Part shown: positions 54,742-62,561 of the stretch, one piece after another
How the letters are laid out: each line of letters opens with the position of its first letter
Numbering within the stretch: the first letter of the stretch is position 1
Assembly (NCBI GenBank): GCA_035275065.1
Contig: DATENM010000027.1
Location: forward strand, 1 to 64,000
Length of the DNA stretch: 64,000 nucleotides
Direction: 5' to 3'
Source of the DNA: Blastocatellia bacterium
Lineage (GTDB): Bacteria > Acidobacteriota > Blastocatellia > UBA7656
Notes under the pieces: generated by a model
Databases searched by the model: none
Told to the model about the DNA's origin: nothing
What the model saw: the letters and a program-made list of their open reading frames with translations, nothing else
Translations under genes and position numbers: made by a program

Positions 54742-55473
54742 ATGCGAAAAGAGTTGCTGGTTCGTGTCATCGGGTGGCCTGGTGGGTTGAATCCGAAAAG
54801 CGTTGATCAAGAAGATGAGCGCACTCGGTTCTCAGAAGTAGTAATAACATCTGATGCTGATATCGATGATCTAAAATTGCCACTGGCCTTAAAGAATCAA
54901 TTAAGGGATTTTTGGGGTTCCAGCTCTCAAGTATTATCGGCAGAGATCGCCGCAGAGGATTTGTCGAATTCCAAAATTAAGCTTGTAGCGGAGCGGGTTG
55001 TAGAGCGGCGTAGACTAGTTGTTTTTGGAGCCGGGCATGTGGGGCGAAGCGTGGCTTTGATAGGAGCGATGCTAGGCTTGGATGTAACTCTGCTTGATGA
55101 CCGGCAAGAGTTCTTAGTGCGAGATCAGTTGTCTGACTGGGGAATCCGGACCCGTGTGGTTGACTTTGAGGATATTGGCGATTCGATTGAGTCTCAGGAA
55201 AACCTGGCAATTGTTATTGTCACTCGCGGGCACCAATGTGATGAGGCTATTCTTAGGCAAGTGGCAAAGCTTGGTGCCGCGTATGTCGGCATGATTGGTA
55301 GCCGGCGCAGGGTCGCCGGAGTATTTCAGCGGCTAAAACACGCAGGGATCAGTCAATCCTTTTTAGATAAGGTAAAGGCACCTATCGGGTTGGAAATTGG
55401 CTCAAGCTCTCCTCAGGAGATTGCCGTGGCCATTCATGCGGAGATCATTAAGCATTTTGCAGAAGTAAGGTAG
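54742..55473 (+). CDS. xdhC: XdhC-family molybdoenzyme accessory protein, C-terminal domain only
   Basis: 243 residues. Residues 90-235 are the XdhC Rossmann domain: RRLVVFGAGHVGRSVALIGAMLGLDVTLLDDR, VIVTRGHQCDEAILRQV, YVGMIGSRRRV, PIGLEIGSSSPQEIAVAIHAEI. The usual N-terminal XdhC_CoxI region is replaced by an unrecognised 90-residue segment. XdhC binds and sulfurates the molybdenum cofactor for xanthine-dehydrogenase-type enzymes; none is in the window. The gene uses many A/T-ending codons, unlike the genes at 40-50 kb. No clear ribosome site. Confidence 0.83.
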   Translation: MRKELLVRVIGWPGGLNPKSVDQEDERTRFSEVVITSDADIDDLKLPLALKNQLRDFWGSSSQVLSAEIAAEDLSNSKIKLVAERVVERRRLVVFGAGHVGRSVALIGAMLGLDVTLLDDRQEFLVRDQLSDWGIRTRVVDFEDIGDSIESQENLAIVIVTRGHQCDEAILRQVAKLGAAYVGMIGSRRRVAGVFQRLKHAGISQSFLDKVKAPIGLEIGSSSPQEIAVAIHAEIIKHFAEVR

Positions 55474-55485
55474 GCTCATAAGCTC

Positions 55486-55499
55486 TAAAGAGAGATTAG
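55486..55499 (+). repeat. Second copy of TAAAGAGAGATTAG
   Basis: Identical to 54685-54698, here just ahead of the ribosome site of the acyl-CoA dehydrogenase gene. Confidence 0.5.
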
Positions 55500-55511
55500 G
55501 GAAGGGGAGCT

Positions 55512-56681
55512 ATGGCAGCGAAGTTAACTGACTTTTTTGGACTTGAAGATCAATTGTCAGATGAAGAGCGGCTCGCAATGCAGTCGATCCGCGAGTTTGT
55601 TCAGGCTGAGATCAAACCGGTTATTGCAGATTGTTTCGAGCGGGGAGAGTTTCCGCGTGATCTCATACCAAAACTTGGACAACTTGGAGTTCTGGGCGCC
55701 AACCTTCCGGGTGATTATGGCTGCGCTGGCATGAATAATGTCGCTTATGGCTTAATCATGCAGGAATTAGAAGCCGGCGATTCAGGAATCCGCAGCTTTG
55801 CATCAGTTCAGGGCGCGCTCTGCATGTATCCGATTTATGCATTCGGATCGGAATCACAGCGCCGCGAATTCCTGCCAGCAATGGCAGAAGGCAAACTGAT
55901 CGGCTGCTTTGGCTTGACGGAACCCAACTTCGGGTCGAACCCCGCCGGGATGGCAACCAGAGCAAAGCAGGTTGCGGATGGATGGCTCCTTAATGGCTCT
56001 AAGGCATGGATTACGAATGGCAATATTGCCGATCTCGCTATTGTCTGGGCGAAGACCGAAGACGGAACGATCAGGGGGTTTATCGTCGAAAAAGGCGCGG
56101 GGGGATTTTCAGCTAAAGAGACGCATCATAAATTAAGCTTGCGAGCCTCGATTACCTCAGAGCTATCATTTGAGGATTGCTTGATCCCTGAGAATCGCGT
56201 ATTGCCGGATGCCTTGGGCCTCAAGGCTCCTTTGATGTGCTTGACGCAGGCACGCTATGGGATTGCTTGGGGAGTACTTGGTGCGGCCAGAGACTGCTTT
56301 GAAGTTGCTGTGCAGTATGCTAAGGAGCGTGTGCAGTTCTCAAAACCGATTGCTGGCTTCCAGTTGACTCAGGAGAAGCTGGCAAAGATGTATACGGAAA
56401 TATGTAAAGCTCAATTACTCTGTATGCAGATTGGCAGGATGAAAGATGCAGGGACTCTGAGGCCCGCGCATGTCTCTATGGCTAAGATGAATAATGTAGC
56501 CATGGCGCTCGAGTGTGCGCGGACGGCCCGTTCAGTGTTAGGAGCAAATGGAATTGTCGGCGAATACCCGATTATGCGGCATATGTGTAACCTGGAATCG
56601 GTCTATACTTATGAAGGCACGAATGAAGTGCATATTCTCGTGCTCGGACAGCACATCACCGGGATCAGTGCTTTTGAGTAG
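55512..56681 (+). CDS. gcdH: Glutaryl-CoA dehydrogenase-type acyl-CoA dehydrogenase
   Basis: 389 residues. GCFGLTEPNFGSNPAGMATRA, AWITNGNIADLAIVWAK and the C-terminal TYEGTNEVHILVLGQHITG are those of glutaryl-CoA dehydrogenase; the Glu of YEGTNE is the catalytic base. It oxidises and decarboxylates glutaryl-CoA to crotonyl-CoA in lysine, tryptophan and aromatic breakdown. GGGGAG lies two bases before the ATG. Like xdhC, it is clearly richer in A/T codons than genes further left. Confidence 0.9.
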   Translation: MAAKLTDFFGLEDQLSDEERLAMQSIREFVQAEIKPVIADCFERGEFPRDLIPKLGQLGVLGANLPGDYGCAGMNNVAYGLIMQELEAGDSGIRSFASVQGALCMYPIYAFGSESQRREFLPAMAEGKLIGCFGLTEPNFGSNPAGMATRAKQVADGWLLNGSKAWITNGNIADLAIVWAKTEDGTIRGFIVEKGAGGFSAKETHHKLSLRASITSELSFEDCLIPENRVLPDALGLKAPLMCLTQARYGIAWGVLGAARDCFEVAVQYAKERVQFSKPIAGFQLTQEKLAKMYTEICKAQLLCMQIGRMKDAGTLRPAHVSMAKMNNVAMALECARTARSVLGANGIVGEYPIMRHMCNLESVYTYEGTNEVHILVLGQHITGISAFE

Positions 56682-56770
56682 AATTCGAGTAGGATTATCC
56701 ATCGAGTAGAATGATATCTGTTGAGTAGGATTAGATCAGGCCAGGAGATACATAATATATATTATCAGAC
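56676..56770 (+). repeat. GAGTAG-containing imperfect repeats and an inverted motif copy
   Basis: GAGTAG(A/G)AT-type words start at 56676 (overlapping the gcdH stop), 56687, 56704 and 56723. TTATCAGAC at 56762-56770 is an inverted short copy of the dispersed motif. No gene in 56682-56841. Confidence 0.6.
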
Positions 56771-56841
56771 GTAATGACTATATCAAGCTTTCCAGTCATC
56801 TTGGCCTCCCGGGCTCATCGTCGTCGCTCGCTCGCCTTCCC

Positions 56842-58458
56842 TTAATCCGCCGTAGATGATTCTCCAACCGTCTTCTGTCTGGCAAGCCCTACCATTCGCA
56901 GAAAGGGTTCTTCGAAGCCCTGCCGATTGCGATTCACATTCCCGCCAATAAACAGCTTGCCACCGGTACCGTGACCCGAGGATGGCTCAAATACCGCCCA
57001 GAGACGCTGGTGCGAGAAGAAGAAGACACTACATAATGCCAATAGCAGCAGCCCGAATCCAATATAGACAGGCGTACGCCCCGGGTCGTATTGAATCGTT
57101 AGCGTATGGGCGCCAGAGACCTTATCAAAACTCTTCAGCAAAACCTTGTAGCCGTTATAGAGTAATTGATTGACGCCACCGTCCTTTGCACGCCGGTCGG
57201 CTTCCCCCAAAAAATCGCTCGCGGCTTGCACTCCGAGCGCAAGGACCGTCCGGTGCTGACCGTCAGCCCCCAGAATATCGAGCTCTGCAACGGGCCGGTT
57301 ATACTCGCCGGTTCTCGTAATGAAGTCACTGCCAGAAACATCGAAATCCGGGTAAAAACCCACATAACTCACCTTACCGATTCCCGGCACATCCGTGACC
57401 TGCGGCGCGCCGCTTCCCTTGCGCCCAAGCGTCGCTACAATTTCGCTGCCACCATCCGCGGGCTGAAAGGCGACAGTTATCTCCCGAGCATTCCCTACCG
57501 GCGAGAACTGTGATTGGAAGAATCTATAACCGCGATAGTCACCCACGTTATTCAGATGGACCAGTATATCCTTCTGCGTTCCTGCATCCGCTATCCGAAT
57601 ATAGCTCAACCAGTCTATCGTATTCTGCTGATCCAGCCCGCCCTCTGGTCTGATCAGCTTCTGCTGTAGATCAATGCACTCAATCTTAAAAGGCAGGGTC
57701 ATCGTTCCTGCGCGCGGCCCATCAAGCGTCGACTGCAATGTCGTAAATCTATCCGAAACTCTACCCGGCTCAATCTCCATACTGCCACCAACACCATAGC
57801 GATTTGTCAGGAACCCCCCTGTAAAAATGGTTAACAATGCAACATGCACTGCATAGGCTCCAAGGCGATTCCACACACGACGCTGGGCAAAAACCGTCGT
57901 CCTCCCTGCTTCCCGTGTAACCTTGACTCTGAAACGTGCGCGCCGCCAGCTCTTCCTTAACTCATCGGCCAGTTGCTCGCCCTCGCCTGAGTAATCCATT
58001 TCGGCTGTGAACATCTGCGCGCGAATAAATTTAGGCGAGGCAGTCAGTTTCGGTTTTGAAATGTATTGCCAAGCTGTCGGAAAACGATCAATCGAGGCAA
58101 GAATAATATTAAGGCCAGTGATCGCCAACAATAAGGAAAAATACCAGGCATGATAAATGTCGAAAAGGCCAAGCCTGCCATACATCAGCCGTTTTGCCGG
58201 GCTCAAAGCCGTATAATACTTCTGAAATCCCTCAACACTCACCTGCATAATCAGCATGCCGATCATGCAGCAGGTCAATAGCATCCCCAGCATCACCAAG
58301 CCAAAGCGCACAGAGCTGAGTAACTTTAATATCGAGTCAATAACTGACTCGCTCTTGACTACAGCGGAAGCGGAAGGCGCAATCTGCTTTGCAGCATCAG
58401 AGGCCACCGTTGCGATAGCAGAGGATTCCGACCCGACATCTGGTTTACTTGAAGCCAT
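56842..58458 (-). CDS. resB: ResB-like cytochrome c biogenesis protein
   Basis: 538 residues. Three hydrophobic segments near the N-terminus (SVRFGLVMLGMLLTCCMIGMLIM; AWYFSLLLAITGLNIILASIDR; LGAYAVHVALLTIFTGGFL) and one near the end (YIGFGLLLLALCSVFFF), with a large extracytoplasmic beta domain between. SSVRFGL, ASIDRFPTAW and RRVWNRLGAYAVH are ResB/Ccs1 signatures. It works with a CcsA/ResC partner to attach haem to apocytochromes (system II). The partner is not in the window. A haem-binding cytochrome gene lies just beyond maf. GGGAG precedes the ATG. Confidence 0.9.
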   Translation of the reverse strand: MASSKPDVGSESSAIATVASDAAKQIAPSASAVVKSESVIDSILKLLSSVRFGLVMLGMLLTCCMIGMLIMQVSVEGFQKYYTALSPAKRLMYGRLGLFDIYHAWYFSLLLAITGLNIILASIDRFPTAWQYISKPKLTASPKFIRAQMFTAEMDYSGEGEQLADELRKSWRRARFRVKVTREAGRTTVFAQRRVWNRLGAYAVHVALLTIFTGGFLTNRYGVGGSMEIEPGRVSDRFTTLQSTLDGPRAGTMTLPFKIECIDLQQKLIRPEGGLDQQNTIDWLSYIRIADAGTQKDILVHLNNVGDYRGYRFFQSQFSPVGNAREITVAFQPADGGSEIVATLGRKGSGAPQVTDVPGIGKVSYVGFYPDFDVSGSDFITRTGEYNRPVAELDILGADGQHRTVLALGVQAASDFLGEADRRAKDGGVNQLLYNGYKVLLKSFDKVSGAHTLTIQYDPGRTPVYIGFGLLLLALCSVFFFSHQRLWAVFEPSSGHGTGGKLFIGGNVNRNRQGFEEPFLRMVGLARQKTVGESSTAD

Positions 58459-58536
58459 AACTCCCTATTACTTAAACGGTTAAAGTGAGTAGAGACGATT
58501 CTTACTTCCCTCTCCAAAGATTCTACCGGGGGCCAT

Positions 58537-58650
58537 TTAGACTGTCAACAAACCATTATTAGACTGCCAACAAACCAATTAGAAGCAGAGCGATGATTCA
58601 GATATTCAAATCAGATATAGAGCAGTGATTCAGATATTCAGATCAGATAT
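58537..58650. repeat. Two adjacent imperfect tandem duplications
   Basis: A 22-23-base unit (TTAGACTG(T/C)CAACAAACCA) occurs at 58537 and 58559. A 32-35-base unit containing GATTCAGATATTCA occurs at 58584-58618 and 58619-58650. They lie in the 243-base divergent gap between resB and maf. Confidence 0.85.
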
Positions 58651-58672
58651 TAAGACCAATATCACGAAAATC

Positions 58673-58682
58673 GTTATCAGAC
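58673..58682 (-). repeat. Short inverted copy of the dispersed motif
   Basis: GTTATCAGAC, the reverse complement of GTCTGATAAC. Confidence 0.5.
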
Positions 58683-58701
58683 ACACGTGATCGCAGGGCG
58701 A

Positions 58702-59289
58702 TCAGATGAAAGAGTAACCGAGGCGGCGCGCCAGGCGATAGACCAGTGGTAGCGGCAAACCTACGACATTAAAATAGTTGCCGGCCACCTCCTCGACAAA
58801 CAGAGCGGCCAGCCCCTGAATTCCATAGGCACCGGCCTTATCCATTGGCTCGCCGCTTTTCACGTACCAGGCAATCTCCTGCTCACTCAACTGGCAGAAG
58901 CGCACCAGCGTCTTGTCATAATCGGCTACCTCTTGCTTACTCGCCACTTCATAAAGCGCCACGCCGGTCATCACCGCGTGCCAGCGCCCCGCCAGACTCC
59001 TCAGCATGCGCGTCGCCTCGGCTTCATCAGCCGGCTTACCGAGGATTTTGCCGTCCAGCACCACGATGGTATCCGCGCCGATCACCAGGCCGCGCTCACG
59101 CTGCCGCGCAATGCCGATCACTTTAGCGCGCGCCAGCCGTGTGATATAATCAGCAGGCGCCTCACCGGCATGAGGCCGCTCTTGAACAGGACTCGGTGCC
59201 ACCTCGAAGTCGACCCCTACGGTGCGTAGCAGGTCGGCACGGCGCGGCGACGAAGACGCCAGGATGATGGGCGATTCTTTGTCGGACAT
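58702..59289 (-). CDS. maf: Maf nucleoside-triphosphate pyrophosphatase
   Basis: 195 residues. IILASSSPRRADLLRTVG at the start, ARAKVIGIA, VIGADTIVVLDGKILGKPADEAEA and DKAGAYGIQGLAALFVEEVAGNYFNVVGLPL are the Maf signatures. It hydrolyses non-canonical or modified NTPs to the monophosphate. ATG 59289 (MSDKESP) is chosen; the longer frame to 59364 lacks conservation. Divergent from the cytochrome gene. Confidence 0.95.
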   Translation of the reverse strand: MSDKESPIILASSSPRRADLLRTVGVDFEVAPSPVQERPHAGEAPADYITRLARAKVIGIARQRERGLVIGADTIVVLDGKILGKPADEAEATRMLRSLAGRWHAVMTGVALYEVASKQEVADYDKTLVRFCQLSEQEIAWYVKSGEPMDKAGAYGIQGLAALFVEEVAGNYFNVVGLPLPLVYRLARRLGYSFI

Positions 59290-59387
59290 TATAATTCGTT
59301 CGCGCGGTTGGCGCTCGCTCTCGACGCCCCGCAGATATGGTCGGCGCCGATCTTCAAGGGCCACTCTTCAAGCGTTGGAGGTTTATC

Positions 59388-60890
59388 TTGCGTCGTAAGG
59401 CATTGCTTTTGGCAACCCTCGTATTCGTCGCCGCGCTGGCGGCGCTACAATTTGGCTGTTCCGGCGCTGAGCCCGCCGGTGTCGACATGACAGCCCCGCT
59501 GTCTTTTGATATCAACACACCGAAAATCAAGGAACGTCTCGGCGAAGATGACGGTTATGCGCTGGCGATTCTCTACGGCAGCGATATCCACGGCAGCCTG
59601 GAAACCTGTGGCTGACCGAGCCACCCTATGGGTGGACTGGCACGGCGTGTCAGCTATATCAAAGCCTTCCTGCACAGATCAAATATGGAAGTTCCGACTC
59701 TCTTCGCCGACGCGGGCAATCTCTTTACAGATGACCGCTTTGCCGGCGACCACTTGCCCGCTGAGGTTATGACAAAAAACCAATGGGTAGTCAAGGGCTA
59801 CGCGGACTTCCATCAGGACGTCGCCAACATCAGTTTTAATGACCTTCCCTATATCGCCGAGCTTTTCAAGAAAGACGGTTTCGACAAGCGGCAGGAAGAA
59901 TTTCCCTTCATCCGCCGGCTAGTCTCGGCCAATGTTGAGCCGGCAGACGATGCCCACCTGGCACCGCAGCCGTACCTGATTCGCGAGGTGACGCTCAAAC
60001 GTGGCGCCGCGGACAAGAAACTCCGCATCGCCTTCGTCGGCCTCACAGAGGGCAAGCCGACCGGCCCTAACCAGGCCGAATCGCTGTACGCCGGCTACCG
60101 CATCAAAGACGTATTTGAAACCGCCAAACGTGTCATCCCCGAAGCCAAGCAGAAAGCCGACCTCGTTGTCGTTCTCGCCTACATGACACAAGACATGGCA
60201 CAGCGCCTCGCAAGCGAGAACCCGGATATCGATACCATGATTGTCGCGCGCCAGCTCAGCCTGATGAACGAGCCTGACCACTTTGGTCGCGCCACGCTCG
60301 CCTACGCTTACAACCAGACCAAATACCTCGGCGAGCTGCGTTATTACGTCCGCAGTGACGGCAGCGTCGAAAACCAACTCAACCGCTACGTCGCGCTCGA
60401 CGCCGACCTGCCGGACGACCCGCAGGCCGCAGAGATCGTTTCGACCGCGCATAATGATTTCACCAACGCGCAGAAAACCAGCATGAACGCGGCGCCGCAG
60501 CCGCCGCCCGCGCCCACGTCGCAAGAGTCACCTTACGTCGGCGCTTCGACTTGTATGGCCTGTCATGCCGCGCAGTACGCCACGTGGGAGAAGACTGGCC
60601 ACGCCCACGCCATGGCGACCTTAGAGCGCAAGAGCCAGCAGTTTGATAATGAGTGTGTGCGCTGTCATGTCGTCGGCTTCAACAACGGAGGCTTCCAGTC
60701 GCTGATCTCGACACCGCAGCTCGCCAACGTGCAATGCGAAGCCTGTCATGGGCCCGGCCGCGCGCACACGGCCTCGCCCGCCAAGGGCTTTGGCTTTATG
60801 CAGACGCCGGCCGGCTGCGTTCAGTGTCACACGCAGGCCAACAGCCCGGACTTTAATTTCGCCACCTACTGGCCAAAGATTAAACACTAG
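59388..60890 (+). CDS. UshA-like phosphoesterase/tetraheme cytochrome, candidate selenoprotein
   Basis: 500 residues if TGA at 59613-59615 is read as selenocysteine (position 76). TTG 59388 has TTGGAGG six bases upstream and starts an export signal (MRRKALLLATLVFVAALAAL...GC24). Residues 60-320 resemble the metallophosphoesterase part of 5'-nucleotidases: LAILYGSDIHGSLETCG-U-PSHPMGGLARRVSYI, where relatives typically have a Cys-Gly-Cys turn before GGLARR. Both sides of the TGA are in the same frame and belong to one domain. Residues 385-500 are a cytochrome c554-like domain with four CxxCH haem sites: CMACH, CVRCH, CEACH, CVQCH. Periplasmic or lipid-anchored redox role likely. If the TGA is not decoded, this is a broken gene. 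Confidence 0.82.
59612..59653 (+). promoter_or_regulatory. Candidate bacterial SECIS element after the in-frame TGA
   Basis: CTGGCAC (59637-59643) pairs with GTGTCAG (59647-59653; one G-U) around a GGC loop that begins 28 bases after the TGA, within the spacing known for bacterial SECIS, with G in the first loop positions. A second hairpin, CCACCC/GGGTGG (59621-59635), lies between. Confidence 0.5.
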
Positions 60891-60891
60891 T

Positions 60892-60949
60892 TGCCGTTTG
60901 TCAGTTGCCAGTATCAATCATACCAATTGCTGGCAACTGACAAACGGCA
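60892..60949. repeat. Inverted repeat, 19-bp perfect arms
   Basis: 60892-60910 (TGCCGTTTGTCAGTTGCCA) and 60931-60949 are exact reverse complements with a 20-base loop; related words (GATAACTGATAACCGGCAACTG-like, 60952-60975) follow. It fills the gap before the DUF721 gene. Confidence 0.92.
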
Positions 60950-60976
60950 GCCGATAACTGATAACCGGCAACTGCA

Positions 60977-61426
60977 ATGATGACCAGCTTGCTAAAACTG
61001 CTGCCGCGGATGCTGCGCCAGGTCGGCGACTCAGCGGAAGCGCGACAGCAGGCCGCCTTTGCCGCCTGGACGGCGGTCGTCGGTAGCCAGGTCAGAAAAG
61101 TCACGGAGCCGCTGCGTATTGAGCGCAAGACGTTGATCGTCGCCGTCACCGATTACACCTGGCGCACGCAACTCGACCGCATCAAGGGGCAGGCGCTATT
61201 TCGTCTCAATTCCCTGCTCGGCGCGCCGGTCATCACGGCCATCGAATTCGTCATTAACCCGGACAGCATACGCACTGTCGAGACGACAGCCGACAGCTTC
61301 CATTTTATTGCTCCCGAAAAAGCCGCACTGCCGCTGCGCGCCGACGCCGACCGCATCAGCAATCCCGAACTGCGCGACGCCTTCCTGCGCGCCGCCGGCA
61401 AATGCCTCGAAAGAAGAGAGAAATGA
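60977..61426 (+). CDS. DUF721 (DciA-like) protein
   Basis: 149 residues. The N-terminal 95 residues match DUF721: LLKLLPRMLRQVGDSAEARQQAAFAAWTAVVGSQVRKVTEPLRIERKTLIVAVTDYTWRTQLDRIKGQALFRLNSLLG. DciA members load the replicative helicase, but many DUF721 proteins are uncharacterised. It overlaps the ABC ATPase start by 4 bases (ATGA). Confidence 0.82.
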   Translation: MMTSLLKLLPRMLRQVGDSAEARQQAAFAAWTAVVGSQVRKVTEPLRIERKTLIVAVTDYTWRTQLDRIKGQALFRLNSLLGAPVITAIEFVINPDSIRTVETTADSFHFIAPEKAALPLRADADRISNPELRDAFLRAAGKCLERREK

Positions 61427-62370
61427 CCGCCCCAGAATCTGCCTGCGAAACGGTGATCGAAATCGCCGGACTCACCAAGGATTACGAAGTCGGGCTCTTT
61501 AAAAAGCGGCGCGTCCGCGCCCTCGACAACCTGACGTTGTCGGTTTGCCGCGGCGAGATATTCGGCTTCCTCGGCCCTAACGGCGCCGGCAAGACCACAA
61601 CCCTCAAGCTGCTGATGCGCTTGATCTACCCGACGAAGGGGACGGCGCACATCCTTGGCCACCCCATCGATGACGTCGCCACGCGCGCGCGCCTCGGCTA
61701 CCTGCCCGAGAATCCTTACTTCTACGATTACCTTTCGGGGCGCGAGCTGCTTGAATACACCGGGGCGCTTTTCGGACTCGGAAAAACTGCGGCGCATGAG
61801 CGCGCAAGCGAGTTGCTCGAACAGGTCCGCCTTGATAAAGACCGCGCAGACCGCCAGCTGCGCAAATACTCAAAGGGGATGCTCCAACGAATTGGCATCG
61901 CCCAATCCCTGGTCAATGACCCCGAAGTTATTTTTATGGATGAGCCGATGTCGGGCCTCGATCCCATCGGCAGGCGTGAGATCCGCGACCTCTTACTTGA
62001 GCTCCGTCGCCAGAACAAGACGATCTTCTTCTCGTCACACATCCTCTCTGACGTCGAAATGCTCTGCGACCGGGCAGCCATCATGACTGCCGGCAAATTG
62101 CTGCGCTGCGGCACCGTTGCAGAACTCACCACGCAGGACGACACCGCGCTTGAGCTCGTCGCCATAGGCATAGACTCTGCGACATTCGAAGCGCCCGCGA
62201 AATCAATCGCCTCCCTTTTATCGCTCAGCCCAACACCCAACGGCGTCCAGCTCATCATCCGTGATGAGGCCGACGTCGAAGGCACTCTGGCGCTGATTCA
62301 TCAACACGGCGGCCACCTCCTTTCAATCAACCCCAAACGGCGGACGCTTGAAGACATCTTTGCCGGATGA
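61423..62370 (+). CDS. ABC transporter ATPase, ABC-2 export type
   Basis: 315 residues from ATG 61423. Walker A GPNGAGKTT, YLPENPYFYDYLSG, signature YSKGMLQRIGIAQSL, Walker B VIFMDEPMSGLD, switch His in FFSSHILSDVE, and a C-terminal domain ending RTLEDIFAG, typical of CcmA/DrrA-like exporters. No permease follows in the window; LolA comes next, so the partner must be elsewhere. Confidence 0.93.
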   Translation: MTAPESACETVIEIAGLTKDYEVGLFKKRRVRALDNLTLSVCRGEIFGFLGPNGAGKTTTLKLLMRLIYPTKGTAHILGHPIDDVATRARLGYLPENPYFYDYLSGRELLEYTGALFGLGKTAAHERASELLEQVRLDKDRADRQLRKYSKGMLQRIGIAQSLVNDPEVIFMDEPMSGLDPIGRREIRDLLLELRRQNKTIFFSSHILSDVEMLCDRAAIMTAGKLLRCGTVAELTTQDDTALELVAIGIDSATFEAPAKSIASLLSLSPTPNGVQLIIRDEADVEGTLALIHQHGGHLLSINPKRRTLEDIFAG

Positions 62371-62523
62371 CCGCCACCCGCCTTATGCGATTGTCAAACC
62401 ATACATTGTCAGAGCAATTATCAAAGCGAAAGAAACAAAATCGCTGCTCCAACAATTGCCGCTCGAACATGGGATTGGGATCAAACTCCGAAAGCATAAG
62501 CAGGAGAAGAAACAAACAATTCG

Positions 62524-62538
62524 GAAACGTTATCAGAC
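62524..62538 (-). repeat. Dispersed intergenic motif, copy 3 (inverted)
   Basis: GAAACGTTATCAGAC is the exact reverse complement of the 15-bp motif at 31442 and 51904. It lies 24 bases before the preferred lolA start. Confidence 0.75.
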
Positions 62539-62561
62539 GGTGGTCTGTTGCAGCCGCGGTC

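Noticed and set aside
59337..59615. Reading the first part of the cytochrome gene as a separate 93-codon gene
   Set aside because: It stops in the middle of a phosphoesterase strand-loop and continues in the same frame with the expected GGLARR segment, so a recoded or mutated TGA explains it better.
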